DNA from: Bacillota bacterium
GTDB taxonomy: Bacteria; Bacillota; Sulfobacillia; Sulfobacillales; Sulfobacillaceae
Reading direction: 5' to 3'
DNA length: 64,000 nt
Assembly (NCBI GenBank): GCA_026627385.1
Contig: JAPNUR010000015.1
Span: forward strand, 17,571-81,570
Numbering within the stretch: position 1 is the stretch's first letter; each line of letters starts with the position of its first letter. Positions 25,390 through 35,395 of this stretch are shown piece after piece. The notes beneath the pieces were generated by a model that had not been told where the DNA came from, searched no databases, and worked only from the letters and a program-made list of their open reading frames with translations. The translations under genes and the position numbers were made by a program.

Positions 25390-26258
25390 GGATTCGAATA
25401 GCGCTCCTCATTCCCGTTCTGATGCCGTGATCTGTAACATTCCCTACGTTGGAAAGCAAATTAAAGCTTTGTCAAGGTCGCACGTCCGGTTCTAAGGGGG
25501 GCGCGGCCCAAGAGATACTCGCCATAACGGGCAAGTCTCGAGGCGCGTTCGACCGACCCCGATAACCGTTCAACATATCCGCACCCGCCGGCCGTGGTGC
25601 GCACTTCCGTGATCTCATGAGGCGGGGATGAATGAACCCGAAATGATGTCGGCTTCGCATACCGTGTACTCTCTTCGGTCGCGGCTCGCCGTCGTGACCC
25701 GATATCGATGGAAGACCTTTACGCCAGCACTCCTTGGCACTCTGATCGGATTCGGCGGCCAAGCTAATCATGTCCATCTCCTGGCGAGTATGATCATCAT
25801 CTCAACTCCGCGAGTGCGTGGAGAATGCGCAACCGGTTTGCCGATCACAGCCGAACATTGTATCGAAAATCATCTTTTTGGCACCGAGCTTACTACATGG
25901 GCAGTGTCGGAGGACCACGCTGAGAGACGGTAAAGCGCGACCTGTCGAGGCCCAAGAAGGAACGCAAGCAAAACTCCTGGGGCAGCCAAACGACCGCCGC
26001 CCGCTAAACCCCCTCCTGCTTTCGGCCTAGGAGCGCGAATGCTAGGGCGTTTTGTTCAAGTCCCCATTTGCATCCGAAGGAGGAGCGGTGGCTTTGAAAA
26101 AACTTTTTGGCTTTTCGTTTTCTGGGACATCGCTTAAGTTTTTGCGTACACCGCGGACCACCCCATGCCGTACAGTCAAATGGGATTGGCGAGACTGAGC
26201 TACATAGGCCTTATTCATTATTAAAGGTAGCCCAAGGATTGAAAGCAGGCGGTAAATC
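25390..26258. other. Long intergenic stretch, no supported gene
   Basis: About 870 nt between the LacI promoter region and the TSUP exporter. Open frames of about 100 codons overlap on both strands (25472-25777 minus, 25628-25933 plus, 26042-26365 minus) but I recognise no domain in any, and their starts lack ribosome binding sites. I see no tRNA or clear repeat. It may contain decayed sequence. Confidence 0.4.
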
Positions 26259-27002
26259 ATGGAACACTGGGGACTACTGACGCCGGAACAGTTTGTGATT
26301 GCCCTTTTGATTGTGCTATTCGCTTTTACGGTTCGCGGATCATTAGGATTTGGCTCGGGACTCATTTCCGTCTCCCTATTGATCTGGTTTGTCCCGGTGA
26401 CAGCGGCGGTGCCCCTAGTCTACCTTATCGATACCGTAGGCAGCTTATTGTTGGGAGCGTACGACTTTCGCCATATCTCGTGGCAGGAAATGCCTGCGTT
26501 ATGGCCCGCCACTGTTGGCGGACTGGTCCTAGGGGGAATCGTTCTAGCGACCTTGTCGCCGCAGCATTTGATGGCAATTCTAGGAAGTTTTGTCCTAGCT
26601 TACGTGGTATATGCCGTTGCGATGCAGCCCAGCCGCCTTCCCCTGATTAGCCGGTGGTGGGGCGCGCCATTAGGGTTTTTGGGCGGTTTCATGGGTAGCT
26701 TATACGGCGGAGGCGGGCCAGCCATCGTGGCGTATCTGCAAATGCGTCACTTAAATCCGCGTTCGTTTCGGGCGTCGTTTCAGTTCATTGCCATGACCGA
26801 TAGCCTCACTCGAGGGATCCTGTACTGGATGCTAGGATTCTTAACTCTACCCGTTTTCCTGACCGCAGTGGTGTTATGGCCGGCGGTGGTGCTTGGCCTG
26901 TGGATCGGCCACCGAATCCACGTGGCCTTGAACCCACGACAATTTCAGTATGCGGTGTTGTTCATGTTAGCGGTTGTCGGTCTGAAGTTGGTGATTCTTT
27001 AA
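26259..27002 (+). CDS. TSUP (TauE/SafE) membrane transporter
   Basis: A 247-residue TSUP-family membrane protein with seven to eight hydrophobic segments and the family's internal repeat: VRGSLGFGSGLIS near the N-terminus and GGFMGSLYGGGGPAIVAYLQ mid-protein. These carriers export or import sulfite, sulfoacetate and other small organosulfonates or organic acids. GCAGGCGG precedes the ATG by 7 nt. It is the only gene in this part of the window and no sulfur-metabolism genes are adjacent, so the substrate stays open; sulfite or a carboxylate are the usual choices. Confidence 0.85.
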   Translation: MEHWGLLTPEQFVIALLIVLFAFTVRGSLGFGSGLISVSLLIWFVPVTAAVPLVYLIDTVGSLLLGAYDFRHISWQEMPALWPATVGGLVLGGIVLATLSPQHLMAILGSFVLAYVVYAVAMQPSRLPLISRWWGAPLGFLGGFMGSLYGGGGPAIVAYLQMRHLNPRSFRASFQFIAMTDSLTRGILYWMLGFLTLPVFLTAVVLWPAVVLGLWIGHRIHVALNPRQFQYAVLFMLAVVGLKLVIL

Positions 27003-28009
27003 CGCTTCCCTGTCGGGGATATGGGTTCATGGTATCACTAGCCGCCCATGCTTTGGACACGTAGGGACTGCGGCCGTTTCCGCCCGGTGGACAAGGTATA
27101 TCGCTCTCTCTGGTGCGTACGGCACCTTTCAGGCCAACGGGAGCCAAGCACAGGCACGAGCACGAACTTATATCCTGCTCCTCATATCACGGCGAATGGT
27201 ATCATCCCTGAAGGCGTCTGGAACACTCGACGCCCCATCGCTTCGTCTTGGCAAGCCCCTCAACGTGCGCCTTAATCGCCAAGCGATCGGATTTTGCACG
27301 CCACGACCGCGAGTCACAGTAAGACGGGAAGCGCGTGCTGATGCTGCTGGCACTGTTTGACTTCCGCCAAGGGACACAACTTGTTTCTCCGTTACGGCGG
27401 CCCTTTGTTGGTCTCTCAGATGCCTAAGGCCGACTCTGTCGCAAAATGGCCCACAGGGACAGCGCGGTACAGTTATCGTCTACCACGTGAAACGGGCGAG
27501 GGTGCCGATCGTGTTCGTCGATTTCTGCGCACCGAAAATCGTCCCGTTGGTTCTAGTCAAGGATCGCACCACGCCCTTGGGCACCCGATAGCGATAGGGT
27601 ATGCCGTTCTGGCCGCCCAATTGAAATGACAGGACATCGAACACCACGAAATCCTGGTAATGCCCTCTCTTATTAACCCTGCGGTCATTTCCATAACCGC
27701 TCCTTCGCGCCGCTATAAGATGGATAATGCCGTCAAATGAGTTGCACCGGCGACCCCTACAACCTGCTGATCCCGCCGCTGGTGATGCCGGATCCCCAGC
27801 ACTCTCTGCACTGTTACCAGTTGCCGCAACGCGTGTCCGGTGCTCACGCCCGTCGGCCAAACCCCGTCCAACAATGAAAAGACTGCGCCGTGACACCGCC
27901 ACCGGGCCCGCAATTCGAGGGCATGCCGACATCTTGAACCAATACGGCGTTCTTTCTATTAAGATTACCGCACCCTTGACTCCCAGGGAGAACAGCTCCC
28001 TTCGGACGT
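27003..28009. other. Degenerate region, possible decayed element
   Basis: About 1 kb with no intact gene. Overlapping minus-strand frames at 27168-27377 and 27480-28070 look like fragments of a coding region in which the reading frame changes several times, but I cannot name the family. A decayed insertion sequence is plausible because the window has other mobile debris. No inverted ends or target duplications are obvious by eye. Confidence 0.35.
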
Positions 28010-29836
28010 TTAAGGGGACGGCTCGACTTCCAAAACCGCAAGGCTGCTGGCCGGCAAGGAAATTTCCCACTCGGGCGCGCCATGGAGATGAACCTGCACC
28101 ACGTGGCCCGCCAGCGTGGTCGAATAAACATGATTCGTCGTATCATGCGGCAATAAATTTAAGAGCATGGCGCGGGGAATGGCCAACGTTCCGTGATACG
28201 CAAGGTTCCCAACGTTGGAAAGGACAATAAAGGCTTTGTCTTTCGCCACGCTGGCAAACGCCTCGATCTCAGCACTCGCGGGACTTAAGACAAATTCCGC
28301 CGGCAGCCGAGGAAATTCCTCCTGAGCCACGGAGAACGCGGCACTGGAATTCGGATTGGCCAAGCTGGGGCCTGGAATAATCGTTCCGCCCCCTGCCACA
28401 AATGCGTGCAACAGATGGACTAAACGCGGATTCAGCGTGGACGCTTTCATGTCGCTGTTCCAGTCAACAATGATCTTAAAACTTTTCAAATTCACCGCCC
28501 CGTTGAGCACGGAGAGGTCGCTAAACACGTTGGCAGCGGGCCGAAGAACCCGCAGGTAATACCCTAAGGTGGACAAATCGCCTGGCAAGCCCGTCGCGTT
28601 ATTCAGATAGTACTCTTGGTCGTAGCCCAGCATAATCCCGATCTTGTATTGGGGCAGCGATCCTTGGACCTGGCTCAAGACCTTGTGCCATCGCACGTAC
28701 AAGGGATACGTCCTGGGTTCGTATGAGGGTTGGTCACCTGGCCCCCCGTAAAGGTAATAATCGACTCCATCCCGAAAACGTCCTTCGAGGGGGTACTGTC
28801 CCAGCCACTGCGCCAGCTGCTCCGGAGTCCCCGGTACCGGCGTCCACTCGGTGAGCAGCGGCACCTTGTAGGCTTGCGACAAGAACCCGAACAAAGCGGC
28901 AAAACTGGTATGACTATCCGTATCCATGTTGACCACCGCATGATACTGTTTGGCCAACGCAAAAACAGTGTCCGGCACATTGCCTAGTTGGCTATCGTTG
29001 GCGATCCCTCCCCCATAGTAGATGTACAACGGTTTTTGGGTAACTTGTCGGGCGGCTGCCAAGAGACGCCCGAGCAACGTCTTATAGCTCCACAAGCGAA
29101 ATTGTTCGTAGATAAAAAAGAGCGGCTGCCCCGGGGTAAACGCCGGCACATCGGCAAACGTCTTGTAGGTCGCTCGCGTATCCCGATCGAATGTCTCAAT
29201 GGTGCGGTACCGGAGAGCTAACCACCGATGAAACTCCCTGACGTCTTGTGGAGCATATCCTGCCCATCCGTTGGGGCCATAACCCGCGTCCAGCCATCCA
29301 TAATCAATGTACGCTCCGCCGTAGGCAGGAGACTGGTTCAAATCTTTAATCGTCTCCTGAACGTATGCGGCGTAGTCGCGAAACGCCCTTTGGCTCCAAA
29401 ACGCTGGCTCTTGTCCCGGTTCGCCGTCGCTCAGAATCTCGGGGCCTCCCGGCAGCCAAGGGGGAGGATTTCCGCTATACCCGTACTCCCAGAAAATAGG
29501 CACCAATTTTAGTCCCGTTTCCTGGCAGTCGTGGAGATAAGTATTTAATGTGCGAAAGTTAAAGCGGCCAGGCTCTGGCTCTACGGCCAACCAATTCATG
29601 TTGATTTCGACTCCTGTAATGCCTTCCCCAGCCAATTGCCGAAAGGTACTGAGTTCCCATGGATGCGTGCCGTGATCCCAAAGAATTTGGGTCATCCAGA
29701 GCGGCTGTGGTGCCTGGGAGACGTGAGGCGCCGCGCCTGCTCCGGTAGCAAGAGTTGACACGACCGCCGTGCCAACAGCCAGCAATGCAGCTCGACTGGT
29801 GGCTGGTTTCGCCCGAGAATGCCTGTTTTGAAACAT
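28010..29836 (-). CDS. Secreted GH42-like glycoside hydrolase
   Basis: A 608-residue secreted protein. The N-terminus (MFQNRHSRAKPATSRAALLAVGTAVVSTLATGAGA) is a long Sec signal. Residues about 45-370 look like a TIM barrel of the GH42/GH35 kind: ITGVEINMNWLAVEPEPGRFNF, then GAYIDYGWLDAGYG where the acid/base would be expected, and LLTEWTPVPG, whose Glu is a plausible nucleophile. Next comes a GATase-like middle domain (FKIIVDWNSDM, HAFVAGGGTIIPGPS) and a small C-terminal beta domain, as in GH42 galactosidases. The usual acid/base Asn-Glu pair is not visible, so catalysis or specificity may differ. RBS GAGGGGCGG precedes the ATG. It is the last gene of the leftward block that includes the FGGY kinase, but a 147-nt gap precedes it. 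Confidence 0.65.
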   Translation of the reverse strand: MFQNRHSRAKPATSRAALLAVGTAVVSTLATGAGAAPHVSQAPQPLWMTQILWDHGTHPWELSTFRQLAGEGITGVEINMNWLAVEPEPGRFNFRTLNTYLHDCQETGLKLVPIFWEYGYSGNPPPWLPGGPEILSDGEPGQEPAFWSQRAFRDYAAYVQETIKDLNQSPAYGGAYIDYGWLDAGYGPNGWAGYAPQDVREFHRWLALRYRTIETFDRDTRATYKTFADVPAFTPGQPLFFIYEQFRLWSYKTLLGRLLAAARQVTQKPLYIYYGGGIANDSQLGNVPDTVFALAKQYHAVVNMDTDSHTSFAALFGFLSQAYKVPLLTEWTPVPGTPEQLAQWLGQYPLEGRFRDGVDYYLYGGPGDQPSYEPRTYPLYVRWHKVLSQVQGSLPQYKIGIMLGYDQEYYLNNATGLPGDLSTLGYYLRVLRPAANVFSDLSVLNGAVNLKSFKIIVDWNSDMKASTLNPRLVHLLHAFVAGGGTIIPGPSLANPNSSAAFSVAQEEFPRLPAEFVLSPASAEIEAFASVAKDKAFIVLSNVGNLAYHGTLAIPRAMLLNLLPHDTTNHVYSTTLAGHVVQVHLHGAPEWEISLPASSLAVLEVEPSP

Positions 29837-29983
29837 TGGCCGCCCCTCTCTCCCCTCGCGGTAGGAAGTGGTCCAAAGGCTGTCTCTCTCTTGTCACTAC
29901 CATATCACATGTCACCCGACTGTCGGTGGCAAGATGGCCGCGACCACCAATGTGTGACCATAGTACTGCGTTCTTAGCACAGC

Positions 29984-30886
29984 TTAGCGGCGCACGGCCG
30001 TGATTCCTAAGAGAATGCCCACCACGGCAACCCCTATGCCGACGGCATGCCAGAGGCTGAGCGGCTCGTGCAGCACCACGACGGATAGCCCCACGGTTAC
30101 CGGCAATTCTACCGAAGATAAAATGGTGGAGGTGGTTGATCCCAGCGTTGCCGCCCCGTAACTCGCCAAAGCAACGGGCAGCATGAGGCCAAAGATTCCG
30201 ATGAGTCCGCTGGTCGCAATCAGGAGAATCGCATGGTGCACCGACAGATTGGCGAGAAAGCGATAAGGGCGGTACACCGCTAGGGCAACCAGCAACCCGA
30301 TGAATGCCACAATACTGCCCCGATCCTGGATTCTATGATTTTCCGTGGTGCGGCTATAGAGCAAAATCGTGAGCGCATACGACAAAGCGGCGCCGAATCC
30401 AAAAATGATGCCGCGCACTGTGGCCCCGTGCCTTGCGGCTTCAAGAGGCCAATTGACCAAAACAGTCCCGGCCAAAATTACCACGACACTGATCCACTGC
30501 TGCGCAACGAGGGAACGGCGCGCAAAAAGCCAGGTAATCACCGGTGCCATCCAGACAAACTGAAACAGCAAAATGACGGCCACTTGAGGATTTAGCCAGC
30601 GGATACATTGATAGTACGAAATGGCGGTTGCCGCCATCAACCCCCCGATGAGCCAGTCATCCCCCTGCTTGGCGCCGCCATTGGTGCGACGCCGGGTCAG
30701 CCCATGCCAAATGCCAAATGCCAACAGGGGCACGACGTATTGGAACACCGTCAGTTGGGCCACAGCCAGTCCGTGGAGTGTGCCCCATTTAACCAGGATG
30801 GTCACAAACCCGTAAGAAGCGCCCGCCATTAACAGCGCCGCGTAACTCGTGGGCTTGACTTGCCGTATCCCGTCTTGCTGTTTCAT
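29984..30886 (-). CDS. EamA/DMT-family transporter
   Basis: A 300-residue drug/metabolite transporter with about ten hydrophobic segments and the two EamA repeats (first with SYGFVTILVKWG, second ending in LHEPLSLWHAVGIGVAVVGILLGI). These carriers move amino acids, purines, sugars or other small metabolites, often outward. The ATG at 30886 is followed by MKQQDGIRQ; a further upstream ATG (30922) lacks a ribosome binding site. It follows the FGGY kinase by 67 nt and is probably in the same operon, so it may export a product or overflow metabolite. Confidence 0.8.
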   Translation of the reverse strand: MKQQDGIRQVKPTSYAALLMAGASYGFVTILVKWGTLHGLAVAQLTVFQYVVPLLAFGIWHGLTRRRTNGGAKQGDDWLIGGLMAATAISYYQCIRWLNPQVAVILLFQFVWMAPVITWLFARRSLVAQQWISVVVILAGTVLVNWPLEAARHGATVRGIIFGFGAALSYALTILLYSRTTENHRIQDRGSIVAFIGLLVALAVYRPYRFLANLSVHHAILLIATSGLIGIFGLMLPVALASYGAATLGSTTSTILSSVELPVTVGLSVVVLHEPLSLWHAVGIGVAVVGILLGITAVRR

Positions 30887-30953
30887 GGTGCAGCGCGACC
30901 TCGGCCATCGCCATTCCGACATGGGGGGAGCCGGACACGCCAGGTTTTCTGAC

Positions 30954-32444
30954 TCACGGGTCCCGCACGCTCAGGCTAGCAAGGCGGGGAAATAGCGCTT
31001 GGGTCGCCTTGTATAGATCGCGAAAGACACGGTAGCCTTGTTCGTAGATGGTCGCACTGCGCTCGTCGGGTTCCACCAGATCACGATATTGGATGATCTG
31101 TTCTCCGAGGACACCCCCCAAGCGGTCGACCGCTTCCGCAGCCGCCAATGCCGTGCCCACCGCCGATGCGGCGCGCTGACGCAGTGGAGCCACCGGCTTG
31201 CCGAGCACGTCGGCGATGATGCGAACCCAGAGTGCGCTCGTGGCACCGCCATCGCCAATAACCAAGCGGCGGATCCGCACTTGAGCCTCCTCAAACACGT
31301 CCACGTGGTGGCGAAAAGCATACGCTACCCCTTCTAGAATTGCCCGGTAAAGGTGGGGGGCCCGGTGGCTCAATGTCAATCCCAAAATTGTCCCCCGGGC
31401 TTGGCCGTCAAAAATGGGGCTCTTTTCGCCCGCAAAGTACGGCAAAAGGATAAGACCGTCACTCCCGGGAGGAACGGTGGCAGCCAATTGGTCCAATTCT
31501 TGCCACGACAGATGGGACGCATTGACAAACTCTAACACCCATGGCAGCAGCGCGCCACTTGTTGCCATACACCCGTTGGGAAGGTACTGGCCCGGAACCA
31601 GATGATAGTCCATGAACCATTGCGGACTTGGTCGCCAGGCGTCATCGCACACTAAGATATCGCCGGCGCTGCCCAATTTGATGAGACAGTCGCCCACTGA
31701 CCGTAATCCCGATCCCAGCGCCGCGGCGACGTGATCAGCGCCAACCAACACCACCGGCGCGTTCCGAAAACACGATGCTTCGCCTGTCGGATCGTGGATG
31801 AGTTCGCCTACGATGCTCCCGGGAGGAACCACCGGTGCAAACCACGCGCCGTTGATGCGTGCCGCCTCGCAGTATTCCGGCACCCAGGATTGAGTGTGAT
31901 AATCCCATAACCCGCTTTCGAGGGCCCAATTCGCATCCAGGCGCCACACCCCGCTTAACAAGCCGGCAAGGTACTCTGCCGAGCCTACGAGATGGCGGAC
32001 GCGCGCCATCACGTCAGGTTCACGATCCCAGAGCCAGCGCACGCGCGGTCCCACGTGTTGCACACTGGGCCGGCTGCCGACGCGCTGTACCACCTCATCG
32101 ACGGTAAACGGCCAGCTTCGCACGTAAGCCTCGCTCCGGCTATCATTTTGCAAGATGGCATGGCGCAACGGCTTCTTCTGGCTATCAAGCAATAACACTG
32201 CGGGAATCATGCCGCTTAAGCCCAAAGCCTTAACGCGGTGGGTCTTGCCTCCGTACTGGCTCAATTTCCGAAAAATCTCCCCTAACGCTTGCCACCAAGT
32301 GTCAGGATTATGCTCTAATCCTCCGCCCTCGATCACCACCGGACGATAAGTGGCTGTAGCTTCGTGCACATGGCCTTCGCGGTCAATGAGCACCGCTTTC
32401 ATTCCACTCGTTCCAATATCAATCCCCACATAGGCGTCAACCAT
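30954..32444 (-). CDS. FGGY-family carbohydrate kinase
   Basis: A 496-residue sugar/polyol kinase. The N-terminal phosphate site reads VGIDIGTSGMKAVLID; the second domain has the GEKSPIFDGQARGTILGL segment and the C-terminal IGDGGATSALW motif, both FGGY hallmarks. It is nearest in pattern to the xylulokinase and gluconokinase groups; ribulokinase and glycerol kinase are less likely. Its ATG overlaps the end of the M20 peptidase gene by 8 nt, so translation is coupled. Substrate is likely the sugar or polyol left after the M20 enzyme removes an amide group. Confidence 0.86.
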   Translation of the reverse strand: MVDAYVGIDIGTSGMKAVLIDREGHVHEATATYRPVVIEGGGLEHNPDTWWQALGEIFRKLSQYGGKTHRVKALGLSGMIPAVLLLDSQKKPLRHAILQNDSRSEAYVRSWPFTVDEVVQRVGSRPSVQHVGPRVRWLWDREPDVMARVRHLVGSAEYLAGLLSGVWRLDANWALESGLWDYHTQSWVPEYCEAARINGAWFAPVVPPGSIVGELIHDPTGEASCFRNAPVVLVGADHVAAALGSGLRSVGDCLIKLGSAGDILVCDDAWRPSPQWFMDYHLVPGQYLPNGCMATSGALLPWVLEFVNASHLSWQELDQLAATVPPGSDGLILLPYFAGEKSPIFDGQARGTILGLTLSHRAPHLYRAILEGVAYAFRHHVDVFEEAQVRIRRLVIGDGGATSALWVRIIADVLGKPVAPLRQRAASAVGTALAAAEAVDRLGGVLGEQIIQYRDLVEPDERSATIYEQGYRVFRDLYKATQALFPRLASLSVRDP

Positions 32445-33759
32445 TCGTCGCCCACCCCTTGTCTCCACCGTCTACGCCGCACCAACTGACCACCAAGTCG
32501 AAAAGGGCTGCCACGGTTTTCGCAAGGGACGATAAAGACACCCATTCGTCAGTGCCATGGATATGGCCTCCATCCGGACCAAAGATCACACTAGGACTTT
32601 TCGCATGGCGCACCGTGTGGCGCAAATCGTTGCCACCCCCGCCAGTCACCCAAGGAGACTGGTGATAGACGCGCTGCAGCGATTGGGCTGCCGTGCGCAC
32701 GAACACATCGTCAACCGGGGTGGCCGCTGACTCGTAACGCAAACCAAACCGCTCAATGCGCGGAGGATGATCTTTCAGCCACGGGTGAGCCGCCGCCGCC
32801 GTGTTCAAGTAGCGCTCGAACTGGTCCATAACCTCGTCAATGCGTTCCCCGGGCAAACACTCAATGGTGCCCTCCATGACCGCCGTACGCGGAATTGTCG
32901 ACGGCCAATTGCCCGCGTACACGCGACACACCGCCGCTGGAAGCTTGGTAGCGTGATCCGCATACAGCGGATCCGTCACCTGAGCCTCCCGCATGTCGGA
33001 GTACCGCTCGACGGCGTGGTAAAGATGCATCAACGGTCCAATGGGGTTTACCAGTTCGCGTTGATACTCAACACCGCCGTCTGCGGGCGCCTCCACCGTC
33101 ACCCGAAAAAATTGGGCACCCCGGGATGAAACCAGAAGAACCGGCGCCGCGCCCCGAACCAATCCCATGTCGGCAGCAGCCGGTTCCAGATAGGCCGTGC
33201 CGTCCCCACGGATCCCCTTTAAGCAACAGGCTAACGTGTGATTGCCGGTTTCCTCCTCGTCAGCCACACTTTGAATAATGAGATCGCCTTGAAGGGAGAG
33301 GTTGAGCTCGCGAAGGGCGGCACATACCGCCCACATCGCGACCAATCCCGCTTTCATATCGAGGCTGCCCCGCCCATATAACCGATCGCCGTCCCGAATC
33401 GGATTCCATGGATCGTAAGTCCACGGCTGATCGTCAACGGGCACGACATCCACGTGCCCGTTCAACACCAGTGATCGCCCGCGTCCGCGGCCCCGACGGT
33501 AACCCGTCACCACGGGAATTTCCGGCAGCACCGCACGGGCTGGCAACACATAGTCAGGATGCCAGGGCAATTCGGGAAGCAACGACGGTTCCCAAACTTC
33601 CACGTCCACCCCAAGTTCCCGAAACGCGCGCGCCACTTTCAATTGCATCTGGCGTTCTACACCGGAACCCACCACGCTCGGGATCTGAATCCATTGGCTG
33701 AGGAGATGCTCCCACTCCGGTTGCAGCTCCTCCAAGACCTTGATTACCCGTTCGCGCAT
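32437..33759 (-). CDS. M20-family amidohydrolase (ArgE/DapE-like)
   Basis: A 440-residue M20 zinc hydrolase that cleaves amide or peptide bonds of small substrates. The metal ligands are visible: LNGHVDVVP, GRGSLDMKAG, the catalytic pair in VADEEETGN, and PDGGHIHGTDEW at the C-terminal end. A dimerisation insert occupies the middle. The start at 33759 follows AAAGGAG; the frame runs on to 33825 without a better start. It lies between the amino acid permease and the FGGY kinase, an order that suggests it releases a sugar or polyol from an imported amide conjugate. Deacylase, dipeptidase and carbamoylase activities are all possible. Confidence 0.84.
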   Translation of the reverse strand: MRERVIKVLEELQPEWEHLLSQWIQIPSVVGSGVERQMQLKVARAFRELGVDVEVWEPSLLPELPWHPDYVLPARAVLPEIPVVTGYRRGRGRGRSLVLNGHVDVVPVDDQPWTYDPWNPIRDGDRLYGRGSLDMKAGLVAMWAVCAALRELNLSLQGDLIIQSVADEEETGNHTLACCLKGIRGDGTAYLEPAAADMGLVRGAAPVLLVSSRGAQFFRVTVEAPADGGVEYQRELVNPIGPLMHLYHAVERYSDMREAQVTDPLYADHATKLPAAVCRVYAGNWPSTIPRTAVMEGTIECLPGERIDEVMDQFERYLNTAAAAHPWLKDHPPRIERFGLRYESAATPVDDVFVRTAAQSLQRVYHQSPWVTGGGGNDLRHTVRHAKSPSVIFGPDGGHIHGTDEWVSLSSLAKTVAALFDLVVSWCGVDGGDKGWATNG

Positions 33760-33811
33760 TGTCCCTTGGCTCCTTTCATCCGACCTAGCTGCCATACGTA
33801 AAATCTGCTGT

Positions 33812-35242
33812 CTAAATGTCACCACCGCGGGATGTGAGCGACTGCTCTACCAGTTCTTCCGGCGTCGCCCAATGCCATCCTCGATGGGCTAGCAGTGCGA
33901 CGATAATGCCCACCACCACAACTCCCAACGAGGTTTCAATATACCCTAAGGGTTGCAAGACAATCACGACGATGCTGGGAATGATGACAGCCAGCGGCAC
34001 CAACGGAAACCAGCGAAAAGCGCCGTGGTTCTCAACGCGCATACGCCCCTTGACACGCCAGTAGAAATACATGGCACCGAAACTAACAAAGATGTAGGTA
34101 ATCATAATTGTCACACCCGTAAAGGACAACAGCGTGCTAAGGGAGGTGACCCACACCGTTACGATCGACGGCACTAACCAGATGAGTGTGGCCATATAGG
34201 GCACCCCACGCCGATCGACGCGTCCGAGCCACCGTCCGAGCCAGGCGCCAAAATTCCCGTCAAGTGCGGCATTCATGACCAAACGGCTGGATTCTAGATA
34301 GCTGGCCAGTCCCCCGTTAAACGACGATACGAACATGTACAACAAAAACACCGGCGCAATCCCCGGCAAGGCATGCACCAGCGCCGCTTCCCCGGGAATG
34401 GCAGCGTTCAATTCGTAGGAAAAATGATGGTCGATGAGCAATACCATCGGCATCGCAATCACGTAAACGAGAGCGGAAATGACGGCCGCGCGAACCACCG
34501 CCGGAATAATTTTCCGGAAGTCTTGCATTTCTTCCGCATAGTGGATAGCGCTCTCGTACCCCGACAGGGCAAACATGGCCCCCGGCAGAGCCGCAATCAA
34601 GGCGCCTATGCCGATGGCGTGGCCAAAGTGGTTGCCCACCAAGGCGCGCGGATAGGATAAGAGGACGCTAATCGGCACCTTCATATGCGTGACCGCAATA
34701 ATAATCCACACCACAGTAAAGGCTAACTCAAAAATCAAGAAGATTTCCGAAACCAAACCCGAGTCGCGAACATTGAGCAATGACAGCCCCAACATAATCA
34801 AGATGAGGATCGATGCCAATAACGGAACGGGCATGATGTAGTGCACATCATTGAGAAAGCTTGCCGCAGGTACCGCCAAAGTGGATACCACAAGAACCCA
34901 ATTAAGCAGGGTTAAAATGATATACATAGTACCGGCAGGCGCTCCCACGGCCATGCGGAAGGTTTCGTACCCTCCGCCGGAATTGGGGAAATAGCGGGCC
35001 ATCGTGGAAAACGCGTAGGCGTTGGCGATAGCTAACAGTCCCGCAGCAATGAAGATCCAGACTAGCCCTGTGCCTGCTTGACCGGCAATGGTTCCGTAAA
35101 GGATAAAAATCGACTCAAACGGCGCCACGCTGGCAATCCCTAATGCCACTGTATGAAACACCGTCAGTTGACGCCGCATCCCATGGTGACTTACACTACC
35201 GAGGGATGTCGACGCGGTGTGTTGAGAGGATGTATGCGACAC
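33812..35242 (-). CDS. APC-superfamily amino acid permease
   Basis: A 476-residue permease with about 12 hydrophobic segments. The first helix region (VFHTVALGIASVAPFESIF) and the FSTMARYFPNSGGGYE motif near helix 2-3 are typical of APC (AAT/ACT-type) transporters, which import amino acids or amines. The start is a GTG with AAGGAGTGATACGGA upstream. Genes follow at 52 nt (M20) and the BtpA-like gene precedes. A conjugate with an amine or amino-acid part would suit both the carrier and the M20 enzyme. Confidence 0.85.
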   Translation of the reverse strand: MSHTSSQHTASTSLGSVSHHGMRRQLTVFHTVALGIASVAPFESIFILYGTIAGQAGTGLVWIFIAAGLLAIANAYAFSTMARYFPNSGGGYETFRMAVGAPAGTMYIILTLLNWVLVVSTLAVPAASFLNDVHYIMPVPLLASILILIMLGLSLLNVRDSGLVSEIFLIFELAFTVVWIIIAVTHMKVPISVLLSYPRALVGNHFGHAIGIGALIAALPGAMFALSGYESAIHYAEEMQDFRKIIPAVVRAAVISALVYVIAMPMVLLIDHHFSYELNAAIPGEAALVHALPGIAPVFLLYMFVSSFNGGLASYLESSRLVMNAALDGNFGAWLGRWLGRVDRRGVPYMATLIWLVPSIVTVWVTSLSTLLSFTGVTIMITYIFVSFGAMYFYWRVKGRMRVENHGAFRWFPLVPLAVIIPSIVVIVLQPLGYIETSLGVVVVGIIVALLAHRGWHWATPEELVEQSLTSRGGDI

Positions 35243-35395
35243 TCCGTATCACTCCTTGTCAATCACAATTGCTCACACCTCGGCAGAACGTTGTTTCGAA
35301 TCCTGCCGCGCGTGCATACGTCGTCGGACACCCACTTGCGGTGAAGAAACGCTGGCCCGTATCTTCACCGCATTCATTGCCTTTTCAGCTCCACT

